A DNA stretch of 64,000 nt. It comes from Sycobia sp. Sy_11 (Eukaryota > Arthropoda > Insecta > Hymenoptera > Epichrysomallidae). The translations under genes were made by a program, and so were the position numbers. How positions within the stretch are numbered: position 1 is the stretch's first letter; every line of letters starts with the position of its first letter. Shown piece after piece: positions 23,950-33,166 of the stretch. The DNA is taken from NCBI GenBank assembly GCA_018907035.1, contig JACCIC010000207.1, forward strand, positions 1-64,000. The letters are read 5' to 3'. The notes beneath the pieces were generated by a model. The model worked only from the letters and a program-made list of their open reading frames with translations, was not told where the DNA came from and searched no databases.

Positions 23950-25090
23950 ATAATTCAATTGTGCATCAGAAGCTTTACGCTCACAAGTCATACAGAATAA
24001 TTAATTTTAGTTACAGTGATAAAATTCGTATATTTACTCAACATAAATACTTATATCTTCTAGTTTCACATAGTTTGCTACGAGCATGCGGTAAATTGAT
24101 TAAAAATGATCGTACTGCATTACAAAAATTAAAATGTCTTAATAGCGCTATTTTTAAAAATTTGAAAATACTCGATATGAATTGAATGTAATAGAAATTA
24201 ATAGGTGTAAAAATACTGGAATTGAAGTCTTATAAAAGCTTGAGCTTTTTTAAGTGCGAATCAATTTTGAATAATCGAAAATACAGAATGGCTCGACATA
24301 GAAGATTTCAAGGCTATTTTGATACATCCCTTCCGCTCAACATGATTTTCTTGTTTCATTGAAGATTACCGCATCATTATAATTAATGCAGAGCATGAAT
24401 TTGTTCTCGTCATGTAACGCAACTATCTAAACTCAGTCGTGCAAACAGTAATACTTAGATCAACTCAAACGCACGATTATATAAATATTTCATAATAGAA
24501 ACTATAATCATAGATGGTTTGATGACATACGTCATAGTATCCAATAAATACAAGCTTCGACTACTAAAACAGTTGGAAAAAGATCATCAAATCTCTATGA
24601 GTTTTCATACTTCGGAGCTCTATCAATATCCACTTCTTCTTCTACATTCAAGCACATGTGGACAGTGAAAATGACGAATGAATTTGAAAAACCGTGGTTC
24701 GTTATTTTGGGACTTCAAAAAAATAGAAAAGGACAAAATGCTACAAATGTTGCTTTGACTATTGTGTTATCCGTATTATGAAACTTTTTTCTCAATTCTC
24801 AATATTATTTGTACCGAAATTCAAATATGGATATAACTGAAAACTAGTATTTGATATTAGATGATATATATGAAAATGTTCAAAATGTCTACCATAAGAA
24901 GGAGTTTCAGCGTATTTTAACGAAAACAGATTTCCAAGATCATATGCCACTTATACCTATTGATTGTGCAAAATAAAACGAGTCGCTCAAAAGTGCACCC
25001 GTTGATATACGCACGATTTTGAATCGAAAAATAGCTTTTCATCAAATACGTGAGCTTACTGCTTAATTTTGCATGACTGTAGTGTGCAAT
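23950..25090 (+). pseudogene. Polinton-type capsid-like gene fossil
   Basis: Decayed pieces appear in order and in several frames. The first is DKIRIFTQHKYLYLLVSHSL near 24020-24080, then RYELNVIEINRCKN near 24174-24215, EDYRIIIINAEHEFVL near 24363-24410 and LEKDHQISMSFHTSELYQYP near 24571-24630. The last are HMWTVK, FEKPWFVILGLQKNRK (about 24690-24735), LNSQYY and IDCAK-NESLK-APVDIR (about 24960-25010). From memory this order is that of an insect repeat-borne protein of about 400 residues, which I associate with Maverick/Polinton-like elements and a jelly-roll capsid role. The family match is strong by eye; the capsid role is inference. Many stops and frameshifts are present. It lies 32 kb from the Polinton at the right end. 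Confidence 0.55.
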
Positions 25091-25177
25091 ACCATCCGAT
25101 GATTGTCGATGTTAAGAAGTTATAAAGTGTATAATCAATATCAATATGTAAGTAAAATATTTTGTCAGAAGCTGTCA

Positions 25178-25348
25178 GTCAAGATGGAGTATGTCATTGA
25201 TATGCATGAATTTATTAGATGCAAGATATCAAATATATTTACGGTGCTCATTGATAATAGATTTCATGAAAAATATTTTTATCAGGATTGTAATAGTAGA
25301 AAAATATTGTCTTTTTCAAAAATAAATTACTTAACTTGGAAATAAAAG
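25178..25348 (+). pseudogene. Short uncharacterised coding remnant, repeated in inverted form at 4082-4310
   Basis: An open stretch reading MEYVIDMHEFIRCKISNIFT follows the capsid-like fossil by about 90 bp. It recurs, decayed and inverted, at 4082-4310. It may be a second gene of the same mobile element, but I do not recognise it with confidence. Confidence 0.4.
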
Positions 25349-25707
25349 ACTTCCATATTCAGATTCTTTCTTAAAATAAATATTTATTAATGCTAGAATA
25401 TTATTTATATCAAACTATAGATAGAAATGATTTGCATGAATTTTTTCTTGGTCAGAACCAGCATTTTATTAAAATAAAATATAATTATACACAAACATTA
25501 AAAAGCAATAAAATGTTTAAGAAATACAAAACAATTTCTAAGCCGTCAGATAAACCATGAAAATAATAAAAATTGGTTCAGGAATCTAACAGACAAAGAA
25601 ATACCACAAGAAGTAGTAAACATCATGTCTAAAGGTGCCAAACATGGAATATTATATTCTAAAAAGAATCTCCCTAGCAAGGAAATCAATGCGGAGGTGG
25701 AAACTTG

Positions 25708-25911
25708 TTTTTTTATGTTATTTAACGTCGCTCTGTTTATGCTTCCAAATATTGATGCTAATCAGGGACGGAGGTCTACAATGCGTTTGTAAACGAAGCA
25801 CATGTATATTATTACAGCGGTACTTGTGCCCATCGGTCGAGACCGGGATTTCAACTCGGATCACCAAGTTACTAGTCCATCGCTCTAGCGATCGATGCCA
25901 TCGTAGGCCTC
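25708..25911 (-). mobile_element. tRNA-derived SINE, copy 2, inserted in PLE-A1
   Basis: Full-length inverted copy: poly-T and ATGTTATTTAACGTCGCTC at its left edge are the complement of the SINE tail, and it ends with TCGTAGGCCTC, the complement of the head. The B-box complement GGGATTTCAACTC and the A-box region (TCGCTCTAGCGAT) are clear. It interrupts the N-terminal coding part of PLE-A1. No exact flanking duplication could be seen. Confidence 0.85.
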
Positions 25912-25949
25912 AAGTAATATTTTTAATTTAAATAATGAAGTAAAAAAAG

Positions 25950-27390
25950 AATGTAGAATATTTTTATTTAATATCATTAGTAATTTTCAAAGAGAAATTA
26001 ATTTTATAATCATTTAAATAATAATTTTGTACATGAATTAAAAATCATGAAGAATTTTTTAAGAACTAATCCGAATATCATCTTTCAAAAGGAAGACAAA
26101 GGTAATATAACTGAAGCTTCTAATATAATTGATTATACAAAAAATATTAATAATATATTAAATGATGATACTACTTATGTGAAAATTGGTAATCCACATA
26201 TCATGAAGCTACAAAACAATTTGAATGATTTATTAAATAATTGTAAAAGAAATGACTATATAAATGATAGTACATATAAATATTTAAAATGTGAAAATAG
26301 TACTGTAGCAAAATGTTATGGGCTTCCATTCCAAGGTTCATAAAGAAAAGATGACATTTAGAAATATAATATCTTCTTTTAATTTCCCAACTTATAATAT
26401 TGTCAGATTTTTATATAATTATTGGTGAAGATAGTTGGAAAAACTAGTTCTTATATTAAAGATTGTTGGTGTTTTTATAATGAAGTAAAAGATATTATTA
26501 TGGCCAATTTAGTTATGGAAAAATTAGACAGTATTGCTTTGTCAAAATTAATTTTTGCACCAATTATATTTGAGAGATATCTTTACAATTGTTCTAGAAG
26601 TTTTAATGGATGAAATGGTGGATATTTTCAATTCTGTACATGACAGAATTAAATTTACAAGGGAGGTTGAAGTTAATAGTCAGTTAAGTTTTCTGGACAT
26701 TAATGTCATTAGATGTAGTAATAATAAGGTGAAACTTAATTGGTACAGAAAGCCTACTTGGTCAGGTAGGCTTTTAGATTTTAATTCACACCACCAATTC
26801 GGAAACAAAATTGGAGCATTAAAGGGTGTCATTGACAGAGCAATTAAATTGTCACATAAAGATTTTAGACAAAATAATTTACAGATAGTAAGAGAAACTT
26901 TCATTAATAATGGTTATCCAATTCAATTTATTAATAGATTAATTGCTGAGAGATTGTTTGACATTGATAAAACCGAAAATAGACATAGTGCAGGAATTGA
27001 TTTTAACGGAGGCAAAATTATTGTCTTGCCATAAGTTAGAGGATTGTCTGAAAGAATAAAAAGAAATTTTCGGAACTATAACATTCAAATTTTCTTTAAA
27101 AATAGCATTAATTTAAGTACATTGTTTAATAAAAGCAAGGATAAGGATGATCTATGTTTAAAATCTGGAGTTGTTTACAAAATTAAGTGTATGGATTGTA
27201 ATGAATGCTACATTGGACAAACAAGTAGATATATAAAAAAAAGAATTTATGAACATAAATAGAGTTTATGTAGTTGACATATTACTTCTGGTTTAAAAGA
27301 ACATTGTTTGAAGTTCTTACATTGTCTTGATTTTGCGTATATGGATATTTTGGGACCTGTTATTAATAATGAGTTCAAAACGGAGGAATG
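25950..27390 (+). pseudogene. PLE-A1 reverse transcriptase / GIY-YIG protein, broken
   Basis: 26047-26343 holds the RT entry region ending AKCYGLPF; after a break the frame resumes at 26422. Near 26490 a deletion joins FYNEVKDII directly to MANLVMEKLDS, so the RT palm core is missing. The thumb and connector (26601-27034) match PLE-A3 almost residue by residue. After a stop at 27032 the C-terminal part (27044-27262) has the GIY-YIG signature VVYKIKCMDCNECYIGQT and then a TAG. The enzyme would combine target cutting and reverse transcription. Confidence 0.85.
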
Positions 27391-27597
27391 GAAATAATGT
27401 GAATTTAATGTTAGAGTCAAGTAAATTATATATCATTTATCATTCTTTATTAAATTGATTGGTTTTGAAAATTTTGTATAGAAAGAGTATAGAATTGTAT
27501 AGAAATTTTGTATAGATGGTTTATTCAAATTAGTACATTTTTAGTTTATTGAGGATAGGCGTATATAAATTATCATATTAATATAAGGTTTAGTTTA

Positions 27598-27637
27598 GTC
27601 CCTGATGAAGAGCCGTAGCAAGCTCGAAACGTTGGAC
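27598..27637 (+). ncRNA. Hammerhead ribozyme motif in PLE-A1
   Basis: GTCC, then CTGATGA (27602-27608), a stem II formed by GAGC and GCTC around a CGTAGCAA loop, GAAAC (27626-27630), GTT and GGAC. GTCC and GGAC pair as stem I and place the cleavage site after GTT. Stem III is only the minimal A-C-G-T, as in the dimer-type hammerheads known from Penelope-like elements. All core nucleotides are present. Confidence 0.85.
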
Positions 27638-27949
27638 AATCTCAGTAAATTTTCAATTGGGTAAAGGTGGTGAGAACAATCAGATTGCACTTTACTAATA
27701 ATGAATTTTTTTCAGTTCATATATTTTTATTTCAGAATAGTCCACGTGGGCGATTTAAAACTAACACAGTCTGACTGTCATTATAATTTTCAATGAATTA
27801 TATATTGATATATATTAGCATTGATATAAATATTTATTGATATTATTGTATTAATTTTAATTTATTTTATTGGACTGTAAAACCAATAGAAATATTTATT
27901 AATTTATTATTTATTATGAGCAATGTATAACAAATAAATTTTTTAAAGT

Positions 27950-28474
27950 GAAACTCTTGAAAATATTCATATTTTCAAGAATCGCCATAATGTAAATTAA
28001 ATGTTAGAGTCAAGAAAATGGGACAACACTTATCATTATTTATTAATATATTAAGTCAAGAAGATAGGGGTCTTGTAAATATTATACCAATAAATTTGGA
28101 GTGAGGATCGGGTATATAAAGTAGCATGCTGGGGTTTTGATTTTAGTTTAGTTCCCGATGATTAGCCGTAGCAGTAGGAAAAGTTGGGCACCAAGATGAA
28201 TTTAAATTTTAGGTGATGGGGGTAGTCAGGTTTTCCTTTACAAACATAGAATTATGTTCTTATTATTTTTATTTTATGTTTTATTTTTATTTTATTTTAT
28301 TATGAATTTTATTTAATTTTTAATTTTTAATTTAATTCATTGTAGTAATAAATTCTATTTCAAATTCTTCGGGAGTGACTATAAATCAGCACAGCCTGGC
28401 TGTCATTATGTTAGTTAATATAACATGTTATAAAAATTTTAAAAACGATAAAAATATTTATTGGATTAATTCAG
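27950..28474 (+). mobile_element. Penelope-like element fragment, 3' end only, older
   Basis: The stretch repeats the last coding codons and 3' region of PLE-A (ATTCATATTTTCAAGAATCG, AATGTTAGAGTC), then a decayed hammerhead near 28150-28186 (CCGATGATTAGCCGTAGC), AATT-rich tail sequence and an end TATTTATTGGATTAATT. It is more diverged than A1 and A3. Confidence 0.7.
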
Positions 28475-28811
28475 AACAGTCGACATAAGTAACCATTTAA
28501 ATTATACGTTCGCTCTTCGCCTGCACCTAAAAAATAATTTCATGCGGTGGAAAAAAAGTCGAAAAAAGTTCTGAACAAAAATTAAAAATTACGTATGTAC
28601 TTTTAGTCATTCATTACTAATATTAATAGAGAAAATATAAGAAATAAAAAATTTTATTGTTCAAATGTTATAAAAATTATATAAACCGTGTTTTATGGAA
28701 TAATTTTGAGTTTAAACAAAAATTATTACGATTGAATATTGTGTCCAGAAATATTACAATATTATATAAGTAAAATGTTTTTATATAAGTACAATATTTC
28801 TCCATAGAAGC

Positions 28812-28814
<3 letters not shown>
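28475..28814. other. AT-rich spacer without a gene
   Basis: Contains ACAGTCGACATAAG at 28475-28488 next to the PLE tail; nothing else recognisable. Confidence 0.6.

Positions 28815-28879
<65 letters not shown>
28815..28879. repeat. (TA)n microsatellite
   Basis: About 65 bp of TA dinucleotide. Confidence 0.95.
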
Positions 28880-28881
<2 letters not shown>

Positions 28882-29133
28882 TATCGTTTCGCATTTTGAA
28901 GAAAATACAACTGAAAAAAAAAATTGTTCATTTTAACGAAATATTTTTTACGCGAACGTAATAAGTTCATTTAGGAGATATTACTAAATATTTTATTGAA
29001 TTAACTAATTACATGATATAAATTTCATAATACATTTAGTTACATTAACTAAATTTTGGTTGTACAAATAAGTTTCCGCCATTTTTTTTATAAAGAAATA
29101 AGAATTTATTGTAAAAAAAAGGTACAAATAATG

Positions 29134-30289
29134 TCATTCAAAATATTGCCCACCACTTTCTACTACTTTTGAACATCTTTCCGGTAGCAAAAGGATACCC
29201 CATCTAAAAAATTGCTCATGTTTTGAGGTGATCCACGAATTGACCCCTTTCTTCAATTCCTCGTAAGAAGTGAAGTGCTGCTCAGCCAGACCATGAGTCG
29301 TCGACCGGAATAGGTGGTAGTCTGAAGGAGCTATGTCTGGTGAATACAGCGGGTGGGGTAGGACATCCCAATTCAGTGCTTCAAACGTTTTCTTTACGAT
29401 TTTTGCAACATATGGCCGAGCGTTGTCATGTTGTAAAATGACTTTATCGTGCCTCTTGGCATATTGTGGACGTGTATTCTTCAATGCTTGGCTGAATTGC
29501 ATCAACTGTGTTTGATAACGTTCTCCGATGACGGTTTGATTATGTTGGAGTAGTTCGTAATAGATTACTCCAAACTGATCCCACAAAATCCATAACATTA
29601 GCTAATTACCATGAATGTTTGGCTTGGCCATCGAAATAGAGGCATGCTCGGGCTTACCCTATGACTTTCTACGCTTTGGGTTGTCATAGTGAATCCACTT
29701 TTCGTCTCTCGTCACGATTCGATGTAGAAATCCTTTGCGATTTTGTCTTTTGAGCAATTGTTCGCAAGCGAATAAGCGACGCACGATGTCTCTTAGCTTC
29801 AGTTCGTAAGAAACCCAATTTCCTTGCTTTTGGACCATATCCAGGGTTTTGAGACGTTGTGAAATAAATTAATAAATATTTTTTTATTGGTCTTACAGTC
29901 CAATCATTTCAATCCAAAAAAAAAATAAAAATAAAAATAAAAAAAACAAAATAAAAAAATAAACGTTGTGAAATAGCTTGCTGAGTCACTCTTAACCCTT
30001 GTGCAAGTTCTTCTTGCGTTTGGAACGGATTTTCCTCGTATGAAGCTTCCAATTCTGTGTCACCATACACTTTGGGTATTCAACTGCGTGTTTTGTCCTC
30101 CACGTCAAAATCACCACTTTTAAATTTTTGCCTCCACTCCTGACAACTTCTCTCACTCAAATTAACATCACCATATACTTCTATGAGGAGCCGATGTGAT
30201 TCAGCTGCAGCTGAGTTTTTTAAATGAAAGAAGTAATTAACAATTAACAATTCCCGCAAATGGCGCTTACTTGGATCAAAATTTGACAT
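29134..30289 (-). pseudogene. mariner transposase (DD34D type), broken
   Basis: The start MSNFDPSKRHLRELL at 30289 opens the helix-turn-helix half, with KSGDFDVEDKTRS before a stop at 30080. The middle (29600-30070) carries QTQEELAQGL and TRDEKWIH, holding the first Asp, in changed frames and split by the 96-bp insertion. The C-terminal half 29134-29598 is open and has QHDNARPYVA with the second Asp and SPDIAPSDYHLF with the third, ending SGGQYFE. It is a cut-and-paste transposase of about 345 residues. The nearest relative in the window is the copy at 54417-55460. Confidence 0.88.
29867..29962 (-). mobile_element. 96-bp Penelope-like tail insertion with 13-bp target duplication
   Basis: The insert starts AATTAATAAATATTTTTTTA and continues TTGGTCTTACAGTCCAATC, the inverted last part of PLE-A, then A-rich sequence. 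It is bracketed by ACGTTGTGAAATA at 29854-29866 and again at 29963-29975, a perfect 13-bp duplication of the mariner sequence. It thus marks the true 3' terminus of the PLE and an extreme 5'-truncated insertion. Confidence 0.88.
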
Positions 30290-30450
30290 CTTAACACGAC
30301 GAAAACTAAGTGATGCTAGGAAAAAGTTATTGATATTAATAGTTTCCAGATGTCAACATATACTATACGAGTTTTTACAGCTGACAAGGTCGATGTTATC
30401 TTTTCGGTGGTACCATCTTTTCAAAACGGCAGAAACTTATTTGTTCACCT

Positions 30451-31449
30451 AATATATAACAAAATAAAGAATTATTTAAGTTAATATAAAAAATATTTTA
30501 TAACATTTACTAAACGATATATTCAATATACTAAATATTTCTTAAGAGTAATAAAGTATGATATTTAATATAATTTTATAAAATTTTGGTTGTAATTACT
30601 CAATATTGCTGTAAATGAAGATAATGTTTGTAAAATTGACTAAACCATTCATGGTGAATACTAAATCTTTCTTAAAGTAATGAAATATTTAGTTGATTTA
30701 ATAAAATATTTTGTTACAATCAATAGATAGTTCTTTAGTGCAACAAAACATTATGTAAAATTGACTAAACAATTCACTGGATAAATTAACGTCTTCATTG
30801 ACTCAATAAAATAATTGCTTTCAATAAATATGAAAAATGATTTCGTTTAAATGACTGAATTTATTTTTGGTGTTACTAAATATTTTCTTAAATTAAATAA
30901 ATATTTAGTTGGTGCAAATTCTATTATAATACCTACCGTTTTTAAATCAACTATTTAGTTAACATTAAAATAGGTTAAAATTTATTATAGTTATTTAGTT
31001 TATGTATAATGGTTAACTATTATATTAACTTAATAAATAATTTCTCCGTATAAGAAATAATCGTTGTAAGAAGTAAATATTTAGTCAATAAAGCTTCAAT
31101 TTCTTTCAATTTCTTAATTCATTTGAAAAAAAAAACAGTTTTTAAACTTATTCAATAGTTGTGGAAGTTTATTAAATATTTTTAATTAGATCAAACAAAT
31201 ATTTAGTTTTTTAAAAGAAACGTTTCTTTGTTCTTCGTTAATTGGTTTCACCGATATTTCATTTCTTCGCTTTGCTAAATAGTGAACTTTACTAATTGCT
31301 TTTATTAAAACTAACAAATATTTATTTAAATTCGATTGCTTATTTATATAAAATGAGCTTAATTATATATACTAAAGCTGAAGCTAATTTTATTAACTTA
31401 AATAATTTATGAATTGATTTAATAAAAATGAAATAATTAATTAATTATT
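30451..31449. other. AT-rich region with diffuse TATTTAGT/ACTAAATA repeats
   Basis: ACTAAATATTT and its complement AAATATTTAGT recur many times in both orientations, with TTAACTAAAT variants. The same kind of sequence is found at 28975-29056 on the other side of the mariner. No gene is seen. Confidence 0.6.
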
Positions 31450-31499
31450 GGCTGTGCAAGTAAGTTTTTAGCGTTACTAGAAGTACCGTCCATTAGAAG

Positions 31500-32630
31500 C
31501 TATAAATTTTTGCTATCATCCTGACAATTGATAAATTTCGGACCAAAAAAATTTCTCGTCTTTTGGACCCAAGAACATATCTGGCGTCCAGTAGGTGCCA
31601 AGTCTGGACTATAAGGTGGATGATACAGAATTTCCCATCAAATATTTTTCATATAGATTTGGATTGGTGCCACAGCATGTGGCTGAGCGTTATCGTGATG
31701 ACAAATGACAGAGTCATACCTGGTTTCGTATTCTGCCCGTTTTCCCTGTACTTATCGCTTCAAAGGAATAAGTTGGGTTTTATGCAATGGCTTTAATAGT
31801 TTGATCACTTGGTAGTAGTTCGTAATATACGACACCCTTTTGATCCTATCATATGCAGAGCATAAGTTTCTTCACGTGAATATTTCATGTCAGTGTCCGG
31901 CTTTGTTTACGATTTTCTGTATTTAGAGTTATCATAATAAATCCATGTTTCAGAGGCCTACGATGGCTCCATCGCTAGAGCGAAGGACTAGTAACTTGGT
32001 AATCTCAGTTCAAATCCCGGTTTCGGCCGATTGATACAGGCACCGCTGTAATAATTTACATGTGCTTTATTTACAAACACATCCTCCGTCGCTGATTAGC
32101 ACTGAAATTTGGAAGCATAAATAGAGCGACGTTAAATAATATAAAAAAAATTCATGTTTCATCAACAGTTGCAACAAGATCTAAAAATAATTTTTTTTTT
32201 AATATCGCTACTATCGCTACAGCAATATTTCGGGTATGCAAAATCGCTATTCGACGTTTCTTGGCCTCAATTCGTACGGTACATAGTTTCCAACCTTTTG
32301 AATGAATCCCAATGCTTTTAGGAGCATGGAAACGGCTTATTGCGTGATGTTCAATGATGAAGAAAGTTCTTCTTGAATCTGACATGGTTCTTTATTCAAC
32401 AAAGCATCTATCTTACCATTATTTTCAAGACCACCACCCTTGAACACTTTGAAAAACTCTCCGCACCTTGAGTCACCAATACATTCCACCACATAATTTT
32501 TCAAAAGCAAATGATAGATTTGAGCTGCAATTTTCCTCGTATTAATGAATAGAAACAGGGCTTCTTGCAAATGACGTTTATTTGGCTGGAAAGTTTCCAT
32601 GATTTTGATGGAGAAAATAAACAACACCAA
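31500..32630 (-). pseudogene. mariner transposase, decayed and split
   Basis: The N-terminal half begins METFQPNKRHLQEALF at about 32600 and keeps AAQIYHLLLKNYVVE and PCQIQEELSSSLNITQ of the helix-turn-helix region, then a stop. The continuation KALGFIQKVGNYVPYEL lies in another frame. Beyond the SINE, pieces near 31560-31860 give the catalytic half with YSPDLAP-like and CHHDN-like remnants. No complete catalytic triad can be read. Confidence 0.72.
31953..32150 (+). mobile_element. tRNA-derived SINE, copy 3, best-defined copy
   Basis: 198 bp: head GAGGCCTACGATGGCTCCAT, A-box-like TGGCTCCATCGCTAGAG, B-box-like GTTCAAATCCC, end of head TTTCGGCC, then an unrelated body and a tail GTTAAATAATATAAAAAAAA. 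It is flanked by CATGTTTCA at 31944-31952 and 32153-32161, a 9-bp target duplication. The duplicated sequence belongs to the mariner transposase it split, so it arrived after that element. Confidence 0.92.
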
Positions 32631-32764
32631 AAGAAATGCTTAAATATAATGCTGCAAAGTTGTTGACAAATGCACATCGTACAAATATAAAACATAAGTA
32701 TATGTATATAAATATAATTATTTCACTCAGGTTCGGGCTAATAAAAAACTCAATGTATTTATTT

Positions 32765-32806
32765 CACAACGTTTCGTCGACAGGTATTGTCAACCTCTTC
32801 AGCTGC
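32765..32806 (-). ncRNA. Hammerhead ribozyme motif in PLE-B
   Basis: On the minus strand CTGAAGA (32797-32803) is followed by G, a 7-bp stem II of GTTGACA and TGTCGAC around ATACC, GAAAC (32770-32774) and GTT. CTGAAGA fits the general CUGANGA core. The minimal ACGT stem III is kept. Stem I next to the core is poor but a TTTATT/AATAAA helix can form further out. Sequence and stem II differ from the PLE-A ribozyme, so this is an independent lineage. Confidence 0.72.
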
Positions 32807-33166
32807 TTTAATAAAAATAATATTCAAATAATTACATATCAAAATTTTATAACAGTGAGAAATACCGTACAATAAATAAATCAACACTGACAATTAAATT
32901 TAAAGGCAAACGCTAAGACGTTCTAAGTCAAACTGATGAAAATTTTAATATTGACAATATCAAAGTTCGTAAATCAATAACGATCACATAAACATAACAA
33001 ATCAAGTACTAATTATAAAATTTTAAGTCAAAATATATTCTAAAATTATAAAAATGAAATTATGTCTGAATAACAGATTTATTAACAGTGTGTTTGATAT
33101 TACGTTGTATAAAAAGCATTTCAGAGAAAGTGCGTTTTTTTAAATTATTTGCAATTTCTAATATAT

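Larger units (their letters stand above)
25440..27903 (+). mobile_element. Penelope-like element A1 (PLE), dead
   Basis: An N-terminal remnant (about 25560-25700, residues like VVNIMSKGAKHGILYSKKNL) is split by SINE copy 2. RT blocks, a GIY-YIG endonuclease remnant and a 3' region with a hammerhead motif follow, ending in the tail TATTTATTAATTT at about 27903. By eye the nucleotide sequence is very close to PLE-A3 (35746-37896) over the coding part. The element lacks the catalytic core block around the C-P-M-G-S-P motif because of a deletion near 26490, so it cannot move. Confidence 0.85.
29057..30450 (-). mobile_element. mariner-family DNA transposon (mauritiana-like), dead, with a nested PLE tail
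   Basis: Ends: TGGTTGTACAAATAAGTTT at 29057 and, on the minus strand from about 30450, AGGTGAACAAATAAGTTT followed by C.GCC.TTTT; these are inverted repeats of about 30 bp. The transposase reads on the minus strand. Total length is 1394 bp; taking away the 96-bp insertion at 29867-29962 leaves about 1.3 kb, the normal mariner size. The flanks on both sides are the same diffuse TATTTAGT-rich DNA. Confidence 0.88.
31450..32640 (-). mobile_element. mariner-family DNA transposon, decayed, interrupted by a SINE
   Basis: The left end GGCTGTGCAAGTAAGTTTTTA (31450) resembles the mariner end at 29057. Decayed C-terminal transposase pieces lie at 31500-31950 and the N-terminal part at 32165-32630, all on the minus strand. 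SINE copy 3 sits between them. The right terminal repeat is not clear. Confidence 0.75.

Noticed and set aside
28150..28186. Hammerhead in the older PLE fragment
   Set aside because: CCGATGA and GGAAAAG replace core bases, so it is a fossil, not a working motif.
31953..32030. tRNA gene
   Set aside because: The head has Pol III box-like elements, but it is joined to a SINE body and A-rich tail, occurs in four copies and does not give a clean cloverleaf by eye.
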